A stretch of 51,965 bases of DNA from Chytriomyces cf. hyalinus JEL632 (GCA_025435555.1 JAIWWG010000153.1:1-51965); one strand, 5' to 3'. Positions 31,241 to 43,150 are shown, numbered from the stretch's first letter. Made by a program: numbers and translations. Notes: generated from the letters alone by a model not told the origin.

Positions 31241-32467
31241 ATGGGACACAAAGCAAACAGCCCGTCGGCAGCTTTCCTGTCCAAGCTGCGGCGTCTGGTC
31301 AAAGAAGGCTTCAAGCGGCGCGTTCCGGCAAAGTCCGATGCCAATCCTGAGACGGGCAAACGCGGAGACAGTGTGAATGCCCCGATTGAGATGATAGAGT
31401 CTCCGGATTCAGCTTCAGCTTCATCAAGCGAAAACACAGTTAAACGGTCTTTCGAGGTTAGAAGCTTGATTCACAGATTTCAGTGGCTCAGTTTCTGGCG
31501 TACAGGGAAGTCACGCGTCGGAGACCGATTGCGAAGCTTTGCCACCAACCGACGGCGATACCGACGGCGATACCGATGCGCATTCGACAAACTCTGATTT
31601 TTCTTTTGTTCCCGAGACACCGATTCACACACCAGTCAATGAAGTAAGTCTCACGTTGCGTGGGAGTCATAAACTGCAACTGACCGCATTCCAGTCTCCC
31701 GCAAAACTCAAACCAAAGATCGTCATCCCCAGAGTACCCAACACGCCAATGACGCCAAGAGCATACCCTCTCATGTTTGAGAAAGTTGACTCGGAAACTG
31801 AAACGGATTCGGATGACGACACTCCATTATTCTTTTCAGCCAACCGCCCAAATGCCGCCATGCAACGCGCAACTTCAGCCACGACTCTTGGGACCCAGAG
31901 AACTTACTTGAACGCAAGTACAAATTTTGAAAGCAAGTCCGCCACTTTGAAACCTTCCGCGTTAAAATATCGCAACGTGTCAGCACCAAACTCAGCCGAA
32001 ACTGAACTTAAAAAAAAAATATCGCGACCCGTCAGTTTCGCACCTTCCACCCAATTTCATGAGCAGAAATACCCACGCTATCGTGCACCACGTCAGATAC
32101 CGAATAACGCTGACAGAAAACCTTCCTCTGTCGCGTTTAGGCAGCCGGACAAGGGCTACAAGTCTCTCGATCGCAGTCTTACACCCATTCAGAATGTCTC
32201 CAGCACTTTGAGACGCGAACATATTCAGCACACTTATTACGAAGAAAACATGTCACCCAAAGCGTTGATTTCCTTTTCAAGTGAGGAGGTTGGTGCTGTC
32301 AAATCTATGTCAAGTTTGGGTTGATCAATTCCCTCACACGCACCTTTTTTGAACAGGTGGAAACCTCACAGGCACTCCGAACTGCAGCCGCCGCATCCAA
32401 AATGCTTCGCGCACGTGCACGGGAAAGTGAATTGTTGAAAGCGCGAGGAGAACTGCAACAAAGTTGA
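31241..32467 (+). CDS. Uncharacterised Ser/Thr-rich protein
   Basis: A four-exon model (31241-31456, 31506-31643, 31695-32288, 32357-32467) gives 352 residues. The N-terminus is basic (FLSKLRRLVKEGFKRRVPAK); the middle is rich in Ser, Thr and Pro with DGDTDGDTDAHS and acidic SETETDSDDD stretches and several S/T-P sites (TPMTPRAYP). The C-terminal exon encodes a helix (LRTAAASKMLRARARESELL). The second intron (GTAAGT to CCAG, 51 nt, a multiple of three without stops) could be retained, adding 17 residues. No domain is recognised; a phosphorylated cytoskeletal or nuclear adaptor is only a guess. Confidence 0.6.
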
Positions 32468-32720
32468 TGTGTGATTTCTTTGCATGACGAGAGTTGTGCG
32501 TTTGTGTTCTTTGGAATAAAGGGATTTTGTCAAAGTTGGATCCTCAAACGAGAGTTACGATTTCTCCTCAACCGCGACTCTCATCTAAAACAACGCTGAA
32601 GCGAAGAAAATGCACCAATGCAAGCCAAGTAAGAAGTTGCAGAATTTATTCAAATAAATACCAAAAAATATTTCAGACTAAAATAAATACCAAAAAAACA
32701 CCAAAAAAAAAACGTGTCGT

Positions 32721-34368
32721 TCACAACCGCATCGGCCGCTGCTTGTACATTAACACCCCAGAAGCTTTGGCAGTCTCATGAGATGCCGGGTTGCGCAGAA
32801 GCTTGTGAAGTTTGGGATTGCTGAACAGTGTCGACTGATAAAATCAGAACAGTGTGAGAAATGCGACAAAATCGAAAGGTTACTAAAAAAAACATCAATC
32901 TCACCGGCATCCACTTGGGTTTGGCCACCGCACGCACATCTGGATCATCGTTGTTTGAACTTTGCACTGGAGACAGGCCACCGTTTTTGGGAGATTTCTG
33001 CGTGATCAAGCTCGCTTGCTTCGAAACACGGACCTTCTGGACTGGCGACGAAATGGGGACTTTACCGGCCTGGCCTGGACTGATCTTCCCAGCGAGGGCT
33101 ACTGACAAACACATCGGAGTTGAAGCCTCCGCGCCCACTGAGACCTGGCTAATGAGACCGGGTACTGATTCAGCAGCCACGGTGACTTGTTCAGGCTGTG
33201 GTCTGAGCTTTCTGGCAGGTACGGCCATGTGCCTGGGCCAACGACATAGCGAGGACGGTTTTGTGACCACTGGAGACCGGTTAATGAGGCCGTTCATGCC
33301 AGCAGCCGCTTTGACGTCAGGTTTTGTCGGGATGGTCTTGTGGTTGGGTGTGACTCGTTGGGCAGCGGTGGGTGTGACGGTTTTCTTTGAGGCACTTGGG
33401 GAACTGGCAGTCATGCATTGTCGACTGGGCGCACTGGGCTTAAATGACAGAACTCGGTTGGACTTGGCAGCGGGTGCAGGTGCAGCAGGTTTGGGGATGG
33501 GTTTGGCGGTGGGTGATGGAGATGACTTGCTTGTGGTGGTGGATTTGATGGCTTGGGCACTGGCCACTGAAGCTTGGCGACTAATGGGATCGACTTCAGC
33601 GGCAAGTGCCACTTGAGTGGGTGTGGATTCTTGGGTTGTGGATGGGGGCGTGGCAGATTCGAGACTGAACACTGGAGAAGGTGGAGAAACGGTGGCAGTT
33701 GGACCCGTGGAAGATGGTGGCGTCGACACAACTCGATTGGGATGGATGGTGGGTTTGGCAGCGGAGTTGGCAGTCGGTTTGGAGGCGGATTTGGGTTTGG
33801 CGGCGGCAATTCTTGCGGCGGTTGGTGTGTTGAGCTTGGGGTTGTGTGTGGCAGTGGATGATGGCGATGACGGGGTTGTGGTGACGGGATGGGCACTGGC
33901 GACGGAAGCTTGGTGACTGATGAGATCGGCTTCAGCGGCAAGTGCCACTTGTGTTGGGGTGGGTTCTGGGGTGGTGGCGGGCGGTGTGGCGGGTGGGAGG
34001 CTGGAGACTTGCGGCAAAGGTGGGAACGGCGGCAGTTGGACCCGTGGCGGTTGGAAAGCAGTTAATGAGGCTGCAGAATCCGGTTGACAATGTGGTGCAG
34101 GTCCATGGGCAGGCATAACACCCTCCCTTGTTTGGTTTGCCTCGCATGGCTTGCGCGAGGCCAGCGCGGCCCTTGATGCGGAGTAACTGTTCATAAAAGA
34201 TTGCATGGTATCAAAAATCGGGTGTAGCTGCAAAAAGAATAAACTTACGCGTCTTAAGGTGGCATTATCCGCATTGACGGCGTCTCTTTCTTGTACAATA
34301 GACTCTATAAGCTCGATGATGGACATTGGCATAGATCGCGAAGAATTGGTTTCTTTCGGGCTCATCAT
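32721..34368 (-). CDS. Ala/Pro/Ser/Thr-rich low-complexity protein
   Basis: The first certain Met in the long frame is at 34368 (MMSPKETNSSRSMPMSI), followed by a helix IIELIESIVQERDAVNADNATLRR. After that come about 380 residues rich in Ala, Pro, Ser, Thr and Lys. A ~112-residue unit is repeated twice (PTPTQVALAAEADLIS and PTPTQVALAAEVDPIS). Without splicing the frame ends at 32776. A 70-nt intron (about 32901-32832, GTGAGA to TTATCAG) would instead give a more protein-like end (NPKLHKLLRNPASHETAK) and a stop at 32721, which I prefer. A GTAAGT after TLRR suggests another intron. A 5' exon is likely further upstream: a candidate is 34877-34803 (YETALPMLALISTF), but a connecting exon was not resolved. 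Confidence 0.5.
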
Positions 34369-34968
34369 CCATTGCTGGAGATTGCCCACAGCGAATCCAA
34401 CTGTAAAGAGGGCAAAGTAGAGAACAATCTGTTGTTGGACATGTGAGAGAGATTGCTAGAAAACAAACAGCCAATGTAGATTGCAAAATGAATTGGGACA
34501 GATGCGCAGTGTGTGTGTATGAGAATGGGACCGCAGATGAGATGTGGGAAGGAAGGGAAGGAAGGATGAGATGCCAAGCGGAACGTCAGAACAAAGATGG
34601 CACATAAATCCATCGCGACATGAAAAGATCCCAGTTATTGACTTCACAAAGCTGATGACGCGTGAGAGAGAGGGAGATTCCAGCGCACATGCGAGATGGG
34701 AGAGAGATTCCTACGCTTCAATACGCGCTGTTTGACAACATCTCAACGATGCGGGAGGCATAGGAATGGAGTGTGTGGGTTGAAGAGTGACAGGGGTCTT
34801 ACCTGGAATGCAGTTTCAGACGTAGGGATAAATGTCGAAATGAGGGCAAGCATAGGCAGCGCAGTTTCGTACATCATTATTTTGTTTTTGTGAGAGAAAA
34901 AAAGGCAGCATTCAAACGAATTCGGACATTTAAAATGCTCCCCACGTGTGAACCAGAATCTTTGAACC

Positions 34969-35454
34969 ATGGCACCAGCCTCAATTAGCAGCAGCGCGGC
35001 ACTTTGGGATAGTGAGTGAACTTGTGCGCGCAGAAGATTCGAAAACGGCTCGGCGTTGATGTGAGAACTCCTCGCCCATCAACGTCAATCCCCGAGTCTG
35101 ATTCAAACAGCCATCTGACTCGACAGTCTCACAACTCATGAATCAATATGCTGAGGAGAGATATTCGGAAATACCGCTCAGTGCCTTTTCGAATTCGTCG
35201 TTCACGGGTCATGCAGCTGAATTTCAAGCATTGCCTCGAAAAAATTCGTGATGTCCGTCCTTCTCCAATACTGCTCGGTGGGATCCAACTTCGGACGCCT
35301 CAAGAGGTCAACGACCTTTTTCGAATATCGATCAATGAGAGATGGTTTGGCTTGTTTCGCATTGCATATTCATCGATCCAAGTCTGCTGCGTATCCTTCA
35401 TTGATCCGCTTTCAGTTCCTTAGATATAGCTTTGGCTTCATTGCATCCGACTAA
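34969..35454 (+). CDS. Possible small three-exon gene, unknown
   Basis: Three exons with good splice sites (34969-35011, 35127-35247, 35307-35454) join in frame to 103 residues starting MAPASISSSAALWDIS, then QLMNQYAEERYSEIPLSAF. The donor GTGAGTG and acceptor CTCGACAG are strong, but the second intron (GTGATG to CAAGAG) is weak. No family was recognised. Its start lies 91 bp from a candidate minus-strand first exon, a spacing like other divergent pairs in this window. It may be a fragment or an incomplete model. Confidence 0.35.
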
Positions 35455-36380
35455 AGCACGTATACGCATTGAATTTGGCAGCAAGATGATCTGTTGCTGG
35501 CAGTTCTGAAGATGTGCGTGGGAATGCCTGACGGTGGAAGGGATCGAATCAGCAGATGGCCAAGACCAGTTTGGCATTCTACCCATCCTCGTTCAGGACA
35601 TGACGCCCCGTGTGAGGACTGGCTGCCGGGAGCGATGTTTCTTGACGCCATGCATTTTGAGTATGTTGTTTTTTTGTAGTGGTTGACAACCCCCATAATT
35701 TTGATTTGAACTCATCGATTATGATGACAAACACCCTTGGCACACGAAGCCAGCAACTCTTGCATTGACTCATTTCAAAGAACCAGGCAGGCAGGCAGGC
35801 AGGCAGGCATCAAGTTCACGCGTGGGCAACTAACTGATGCAAACAATCCTGCAGCGGTTGTCGCCCGCCGCACACTCTCACTTTCACGTTTGCATACGCA
35901 AAAACGAGACGTCAAAATGCGCAGGATTCTCGCTTCAAACACTTGAATTTCTCCATTTTATGTTCCAATGTTTCATTAGAATAAAAATTTCCATGATGCC
36001 CAGTCAATAATGAACGCGTGTTTAAATTCAGTCTGGTTTAGTTTAATTTATTTTACATTCCCACACAAACATCCTGTTCCCACACTCTCACTCTTGTATA
36101 GACCCTTGACCCAGTGACCCAGTTGAATACAAAGAACCTTCACGCAAGAAGCAACCGTTCACTCACCTGTTTGAACCAAGCATTATGCACAGTTACATCC
36201 ACAATCCCAATGATCCCCAATGATCCCACAGTCACAAGTTTGTTCAATACACAAGGAAAAATGCCAAAATCAATGAAACAAACAAGAAAGATGCATTTTG
36301 GACGTTTCGACTGAGAGGGAACTGACAGAACAAAACAAAAAAAGCAGCATCAAAACCAACAGCTAAAACACAAGAGGTAT
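35455..36380. other. Intergenic, no convincing gene
   Basis: Only short frames are present. A GGCA tetranucleotide repeat of about six units lies at 35786-35809. Sequence around 36045-36260 is A+T-rich with TTTATTTTA and AACAAG runs. Nothing else was recognised. Confidence 0.5.
35786..35809. repeat. GGCA microsatellite
   Basis: About six consecutive GGCA units are present. It is a simple tandem repeat with no associated gene. Confidence 0.85.
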
Positions 36381-36389
36381 ATGCCGTTC

Positions 36390-36560
36390 TAGTATCTCCA
36401 AGCTCTGTTGATGCTTTGTACTCACTGCAGCCACTTTGAACCTTGAACAGCACAAAAATGGTTTCGACGAAGATCTTCTGCCAACTTGCCACTGCCCGCC
36501 AGCTGATAGAACATGTCAGAAATAGAGCAGCTCTGCTTTCACAGGCGAGGCTACTGTCGG
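36390..36560 (+). repeat. Partial third copy of the 44.8-50 kb duplicated segment
   Basis: The block from 'GGTATATGCCGTTCTAGTAT' onward matches 47690-47875. It includes a start codon at 36458 with a small exon reading MVSTKIFCQL and ARQLIE. The related exon at 47774 reads MVSMKIFRQV and ARWLIE. Differences are concentrated at third codon positions over about 30 codons, suggesting past selection on the plus-strand frame. After the exon the similarity fades. Confidence 0.55.
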
Positions 36561-36887
36561 AATCATGGAATCTGTCCAATCCATGGCAATTTGTGCAAGA
36601 CCTCTTTCACAATCAGAACGACATCTTTGTCGTTGGGTATTAATTTGTGCTCAAGGTTTTTGTTTAAGGCAGGCAGGCATTGATAAATTGGCGGGCAGTC
36701 AGAAATGAGCACCTTTTGGGTTAAACAAAAAGGCGACGGATATATCTGTATTTTTATTTTTATTTTTATTTTTGGATCCAAAAGGATGGGGCAACCACAC
36801 TTTTCAGCGCGTTTTGTCTTTCCCACAAACGATAATCCTGTCTACCAAACAAGAGCAAGTTTAAAATAGTCAATATAAATATCATCT

Positions 36888-38631
36888 TTAATCGTCCCCT
36901 TGCTTTGTCACTGTCCTAACTTTCGCATCGCACGGTTTATCCGCATCCACCCTTACACCCACATATGACGGAAACCGCGGTACTCCATCCCCAGTAAGCT
37001 CTTGAAACCGATACGTAACAATTGCCCCAATAACAGGTGGCTTCTTTCGTTCCGCATCGCTCAATCCAGTCCCAATCTTGAACTCCTTGCCACTCTGCAT
37101 TTTACATTTCAGAGACCCTGTCACGTTTGCATTTCGACCTTTTCCAGCCTCGTAGCCAATTACTATAGCCTCGGCATCGTAAAAGCTTTTTACTTTTAGC
37201 AGTGTTGTGCTTCGTTTGCCGACATAGAGCGATTTTGGTTGACGCAGCATGAGTCCTTCTCCACCTTTGGATTCGACTTGAGCCAGCAAAGTCGTCACGT
37301 GATCTTTGTCCTTGACCTTTTCCTGGGCCAGGATTTTCAAATGCGATGCTGAGGTGTTTGACACGAGTTGTTTCAGGTGTTCGATACGGTCTTCAAATGT
37401 CTTTTTCGTCAAACTTGGAGAGTCAAAGATTTGAAAGTCCACTTTTTTCCAGTGCAGTGAATTGATTGTCTGCGTTCATTTGCAGGTTTAGCAACGTGAT
37501 CGTAAACGTTAGCAATAAATAAATCACATACCTTGACAACAGAAACAGTTTCACTGAATTTCCCTCTCCCACCAAAAAGCTCTCCATCCAAACTCAAATC
37601 TTTCGGCATGGCATCTTTGAACCAATCAGGTGCAGTGAAAATATTCCCCAGTCTCGAATAAAACTCTTGCTGCTCATGATCCCAAAACGCGCGCACTCCA
37701 TCCAACTTTTCCGAAACCCACCAACCTGTTGGATCTGTTTTTGACGGATCGTATTTCTCTGCGAGTAAAAGCGCCGGTTGTTTTGCTTTGATTTCGTCAC
37801 GTTTGGCGCGATTCTTGGCTGTGAAACGGTCAGCGGCGGTTGTGTCTTCGTCATCGTCATTCTTTTTGGATTTGCTGGATGATGGTTTCTTTTTTGGGTT
37901 TGTTGTGTCGCTGTCTTCGTCGTCGTCATCGGATGCGGTTCGCTTTTTTGTGGCGGTTGAACGTTTTTGAGGTGAGGTTGTTGTGCTGCTTCCGAATGGG
38001 TTCTTCCACTTGAGCCGTGCATCTTCGTACGCGTCGCCGAGAATCAGTCGCAAGTGTTTGCAAGTTCGAGCTGCGTACAAAAGAATGGTGTGAGTGAAAT
38101 CAAAGGAGATGAAGAAAGCAAAGAAGAGAAGTGTATAAAGTAGAAAAGAGAAATAAGGTTGAACGTCCGGAATATACGCACCATTGACGGGATGCCGCGA
38201 ATTCATTTTCCAAGCAATGCATGTGCAGTAGTAATGATCGCCCGTCCTTTTGATCTTATAGCCAAACTCTTCGACGTATTCGCCCTCCTTGAACACTTTC
38301 CGCGGTTTAACGCCATTGATGTTTGTGACGTCGTTGACCGTTGCGGACTGAGTTTGCTCCTCCTCCGAATCAGAGTCGTTGTCGACTGCAGGTGTCGAAA
38401 CCGGCTTGGTTGCTTTCGGCGGTGTTGCTGAGAGCGGTTGGTCATCCGCTTTAGCTGGTGCTGGTTTTGAGACTGGTGTAGGGACATCAGTGGCCTTCGC
38501 GGGATGCGAAAACTCTTGGAGGTGATCCGGGTTTTTCTGTTCCAGCACAGGATCAGCAAGTGGGATCACAGATAAAGAACTACACTCACTCTGAAGCACT
38601 TTGCTCCGTATCGACAAGGTTGTTTGGGCAT
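36888..38631 (-). CDS. PBZ-SWIM-ATP-dependent DNA ligase
   Basis: Four exons (38631-38590, 38536-38182, 38070-37532, 37469-36888) join in frame to 505 residues, with introns of 53, 111 and 62 nt. Residues 6-26 are a canonical PBZ finger: C6-x5-C12-x6-H19-x5-H25, with the family words RYGAKCFRKNPDH and FSHP. Residues about 105-140 are a SWIM finger (C118-T-C120, C136-K-H138), split by the second intron. After an acidic/basic linker, the ligase core shows DPTGWWVSEKLDGVRAFWD with the adenylated Lys at about 254, SLDGELFGGRG, EGLMLR and LLKVKSF, then a short OB-fold domain (GTGLSD, VTYRFQEL). It seals nicks using ATP; the PBZ finger suggests recruitment to poly(ADP-ribose). The start rests on the PBZ exon: the unspliced frame has no upstream ATG. 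A paralogue lies 166 bp upstream. Confidence 0.85.
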
Positions 38632-38797
38632 GGGCAGTTTTTCTGGATGGAAGTTTGTTGGGTTCAAAGCCCCCCTTTTGTACCGAAATTGCGATTTTTA
38701 TTTGGGAGTGTTCCAAGGCGGACTTGTTGTTACTCCGGACTTGCAAGCGATGCAGAGATAATTTATTGCAGTATAGCCATGCTACTCTTTATAGATT

Positions 38798-41700
38798 CTA
38801 TTGTACAATGCGGACAGTCGCATCCGAAGCCCTGTCCGCGTCAACACGTTCCCCCACAAACGATGGAAACCTGGGAATTCCATCGCGCGTCAACTCCTGA
38901 AACCGATACGTTACAATCGCTCCGACACTTGGCGGCGCTTCCCTGTCCAAATCACTTAACCCAGTTCCTATTCGAAACTCTTTCCCACTTTCCATTCTGC
39001 ACCTCAATGATCCAGTTACTCGCGAATACTTGCCCCTGCCGGGTTCATGCGCAATCACCACCGCCTCAGCGTCATAGAAGCTCTTGACTTTGAGTAGTGT
39101 CGAGCTGCGTTTTCCAACATACAAGGAGCCTGGCTTCCGAAGCATCAGTCCTTCACCGCCTTTTGATTCGATTTGCTTCAGCAGTTTTTCGACATGCTCT
39201 TTGCTTTCAACGGGTTCCTGAGGCAAAAGTTTGAGATGTTTGCAGTTGGATGATGCGACAACTTGTTTCAATTGATCCATTCGCGCCTCGAACGGCAGTT
39301 CCGTCATGCTCGGAGAGTCGAAAATGTGATATTCTACTTTCTCCCAGTCTGGGGAGTTGAGCGTCTGAAAAATGTCGGAATTAAAACCACGTACATCCCC
39401 AAAACGAAAGCATCAGGTAAAAGCTCACCTTGACGACAGAAATTGTCTCAACAAACTTGCCTCGTCCAGCAAACAACTCGCCATCCAAGCTCAAATCCTT
39501 AGGCATTGCTTCTTTGAACCAATCGGGTGCAGTAAACGGATTCCCCAACCGCGAGAAAAACTGTCCTCGCTCATGATCCCAAAATGTACGAATTCCGTCA
39601 AGTTTCTCTGAAACCCAATACCCCGATGGATCCGTTTTTTCCGGGTCATATTTATGCGCAAGTAATAGCGGAGGTTGTTGGGATTTGATTTTGGCCCGAT
39701 TTTCTCGACCTTTTGAAGTGTACATTTCTGCAGACGCATCCATTATACTCTCAGCATCTTCAGGTTGGTTTGCCGGATCGGCAGAAGTAATCGGGTCAAT
39801 GGTTTCTGGTTGTGGCTTTTCTGCTTTTTTGGCACGGGCTTTGGTTATTTTCGTGCCATCATTCTGAAGCAAGGAATTGCTTTCGACAGACGGTGCAATC
39901 GCAGTTATCTGCCCTCGGATTGTTTCTGAATCAAGCTGAAAGGAAGGTTCGTCCGAGATTTCTTCGGAAAGCTGGGCGCCTTCAGAATGCTTCGTTTTGA
40001 TAGATTTCGATGTTTTGGCCCTTTTTGGCTGAACAGCAGCATTTTGTTCATCTGCTGAATCAATTGGCCTTGCATCCTCTGCGACATGGATGGCCGATTC
40101 CGCTATGGATTCAAATTTCGGAGGGGAAAGTTCAGCAGACGTTTCTTTCGATTCCTTATCGCCCTTTGATGTTTTGGAAGATGTCGATTTTTTGGCAGGT
40201 TTTTGAGCTTCTTCTGGGCTTGCATCATCCGCACCGCGGTCGTCCGATGTCGCGATGGATTCGAGTTTCTGAGGGGACGGTTCAGCAGACGTTTCTTCCG
40301 ATTCCTTGACGCCCTTTGAGGTTTTGGCAGGTTTCAACTTTTCAGCCTTTTTTAGCTGAACAGCAACTGTTGGGCCGTCATTGGCATCCATCGAACTTGC
40401 ATCATCTGCAACGTGGTCGGTCGATTGCGTGATGGATTCGAGTTTCTGAGGGGAAGGTTGAGTAGACATTTCTTCCGATTCCTTAACCCCCTTTGATGGT
40501 TCGGCAGACTCCCACTTTTTAGCCTGCTTTGGCTGAACATTAACTATTAGGCCACCTTCTGCATCAATCGGCCTTGCATCATCTACACCATGATCGGCCG
40601 ATTTCGCGATGGATTCGAGATTCTCAGTGGAAGGTTCAGCAGATATATCTTCAGATTCCTCAACGCGCTTTGATCTTTTGGCAGTTTTCGATTTTTTGGC
40701 CTTCTTTGGGTGAACAGCAATGTCTTCTGCATCAATTGGATTTGCATCATCATCAACTTGGTCGTTTGATTTCGCGATTGAGTCTAATTTCTGAGGGAAT
40801 CGTTCAGCAGGTACTTCTTCCGATTCCTTGGCGCCCTTTGAGGGTTTGGCAGATTTCGACCTTTTGGCCTTCTTTGGCAGAACAGCAACATTTTGCCCAT
40901 CTTCCACATCAATTGGCTTTGCATCCTCTGCAACATGGCTGGAAGATTCCGCAATGGATTCGATGTTCTGAAGGGAAGGTTCAGCAGTCATTTCTTCCCA
41001 TTCCTTGACGCCCTTTGAGATTTTGGCAGATTTCAATTTTTTTGCCTTCTTTGGTTTTGGGCCGACTTCCGCATCAATTGGACTTGCATCATCTGCGACA
41101 CGGTCGGTCGATTTCTCCATGGATTGGAGTTCCTGATGTGAAGTCCCATCAGACACGTCTTCAGATTCCTCATCAGATTTCTTTGCTTTGGCAATTTTCG
41201 ATTTTTTAGCTTTCTTTGGCTTGGCAGCGACTTTTGATCCGTCTTCTTCATCGATTGCTTTTGTTTCATTGCTGTTCTCCACTTTCAGCGCATTTGAAGC
41301 TTCAAAGTCAGCTGACGGGTGAACCAAATCGAGGACTGCTGAAGTTGCGGGCTGCCGTTGCACATTAACCATTTCAGGGGTAGGTGTCGACACGTCTGAC
41401 GCAGGGTCTCGCGTATAGTCTCCATAAGTGTGGTCGAAATTCAGTTCAGGATAGATCACTTCTTCGGAATATTTTTTCTTTCTACTTTTTGAAGGGCTCT
41501 CTGACGGTTTTTTTTTCGCGCCTGATTTTGAATTCTTTGTGGGAACTTCCGCGGGCACGTCATTTTCATGGGACTGCAACAGATCTGACGCATGAAATTC
41601 TGATGCCAAAGTCAAAGGTGTTACTGAACCGAGTTCAGCCGATGTCGCATCCAACAGTTGAGGATCCGATTTTTTGGCGCAAGTTTTGCCAGATTTTTTC

Positions 41701-42917
41701 GTATCCGCTTTTGGTTCCAGCTTATACAAATCACCCGCGGTTTCATCCACAGCGTCTGATTGCTTGTATGGGTTTGCCTTTAGCGCATCCGGCAGTTGAG
41801 CATCCGCTTTTTTGGCGCGAGTTTTGCGAGATTTTTTCGAATCCGGTTTCGATTCCAGATCAGAAGGATTTTCCGGGAGTTTATCGCCATCCGAATCGTG
41901 TATTTGCTTGTTTAAAGTCGTCTCTTTGAAGGTTGATGAGCCATTTTCTTGCGACTGCAAAATATTCGGCGCATGAGTACCTGTCATATCCGAGGAGGTT
42001 GTTGAATCGAATTCGGCTGATTTCGCACGCGGCTTTTGAGGATCCGCTTTTTTGGCACGAGGTTTAGGTGGTTTTATCGAAGCTGGTTTCGATTCCAGAT
42101 CAAAAGAATCATCCATGAGCTTATTGATATCCACAGCGTTTTCTGATTGTTTGCTGAGGGTCATATCTTTCAGTTTCAAAGACAAACTTCGAGCAGAATC
42201 AGTAATCAAGCTGTTTGGATCGTGAGTGCCATCTGAGATTCGATCGGAATCAATCGCATTCGACACAGTTTTATCATCCACCGTTTGAACATCGGCCACT
42301 GTATCTGGTGGTTTCGGGTCGGAATCAATGGTTTCGAGAGGAGAATGACTTCCAATCCCAGAGGGAAGCATCGCGCCATTCTTCTTCATCCGCATGATTC
42401 TGGAAGTTTCATACCGACCACCAAACGCATTGCGCAGATGCTTGCAAGTCGCTGCTGTCAGCAAAAAAAGAAAAAAAGGGCGGTTAAACGAGCAAACACA
42501 AAACATGGATCCTGGCTTCTCACCAATACCACGCGCCTTCGCTTCTTTCCATTGCTTGCAAGTGCAGAAGTACTCGCCGCCTTTTCGCGTTATTTTGAAG
42601 GTCTTGCCAAAAATCGAGCGCCCCTCGTTCAAGCGCTGGATCGGTTTAATTCCGTCAATGCAGGACAAATCAATCGGCCCATTTTTATCTGTTTCTTGTC
42701 GTATCTTTGCATTTGATTCAGATTTTAGATGGCCGCTTGTAAGAGGTTTGGGTTTGTAGGGCTCATGATTGCCGCTTTGATATGCTTTCCAGCTGGAGCT
42801 GTCACTGTGACATACGGGTGACCTCGGGTGCAGATCTTGAGTGGGTGATTGGTATATTCGAGACGGCGGAAGATGCTGGCGGGAGTGAGCAGATGAGTCA
42901 GATGATCGGACTGTCAA
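38798..42917 (-). CDS. SWIM-ATP-dependent DNA ligase with long repeat linker
   Basis: Exons run from about 42917 to 42524, 42454 to 39429 and 39364 to 38798, with introns of 69 and 64 nt, giving about 1,330 residues. The frame has no in-frame ATG near its start, so a 5' exon or the true start is unresolved. Near residue 110 lies the SWIM finger (EYFCTCKQWK, ATCKHLRNAFGG). Then come about 840 residues of charged linker: first three DLESKPxSKKxxKxRAKKA-type repeats, then about eight ~57-residue repeats around KESEEMSAEPSPQKLESI and VADDAxPIDAEDG. The C-terminus is the ligase: PSGYWVSEKLDGIRTFWDHE, SLDGELFAGRG, EGLMLRKPGSLYVGKRS, LLKVKSFYDAEAVV, GTGLSDLDRE. It is a tandem paralogue of the 505-residue enzyme but lacks a visible PBZ finger. 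The repeat linker may mediate multivalent binding. Confidence 0.82.
39950..41280 (-). repeat. Tandem ~170-bp coding repeats in the ligase linker
   Basis: About eight diverged units of roughly 165-180 bp, all in one reading frame, encode PKKAKKxKxAKxSKGVKES, then EExSAEPSPQKLESIA and a DxVADDAxPIDAED block. They differ from each other enough to be old. They code for alternating Lys-rich and Glu/Asp-rich stretches. Confidence 0.85.
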
Positions 42918-43150
42918 GAGTCAGAAGAACAACAAACATTTGCACGACTGACGGACAACGTGCGCACACCAAAGCCACTCGGTTTGAATAGGTATCTTCT
43001 TGTGCGATGGCAGGCACATATCCTAACGACGTCGTTTGAAAACGAGCCAAGTTTATTTTGCAGTTTTTGCATCATAAAAAAAGGTGCTTGTCAGAAACAC
43101 CTGAACTTGCGAGGATTCGAATGTTCCATAAACAGGAATGACAGACGCGT

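Noticed and set aside
32861-33616. Plus-strand ORF of 251 codons opposite the Ala/Pro-rich protein
   Set aside because: It is a Gly/Trp/Leu-rich shadow of a low-complexity gene with no splice or domain support.
34803-34877. Possible NADH dehydrogenase MWFE-type first exon (YETALPMLALI)
   Set aside because: The resemblance is limited to a few residues, and no downstream exon with the expected Gly-Gly-Lys motif was found.
40010-41209. Plus-strand ORFs with repeated Leu/His/Gln-rich motifs
   Set aside because: They are the antisense of the tandem Lys/Glu repeats of the ligase linker.
42782-43020. A PBZ finger upstream of the second SWIM-ligase
   Set aside because: No C-x5-C-x6-H-x5-H pattern in any minus-strand frame of the region, with or without plausible introns.
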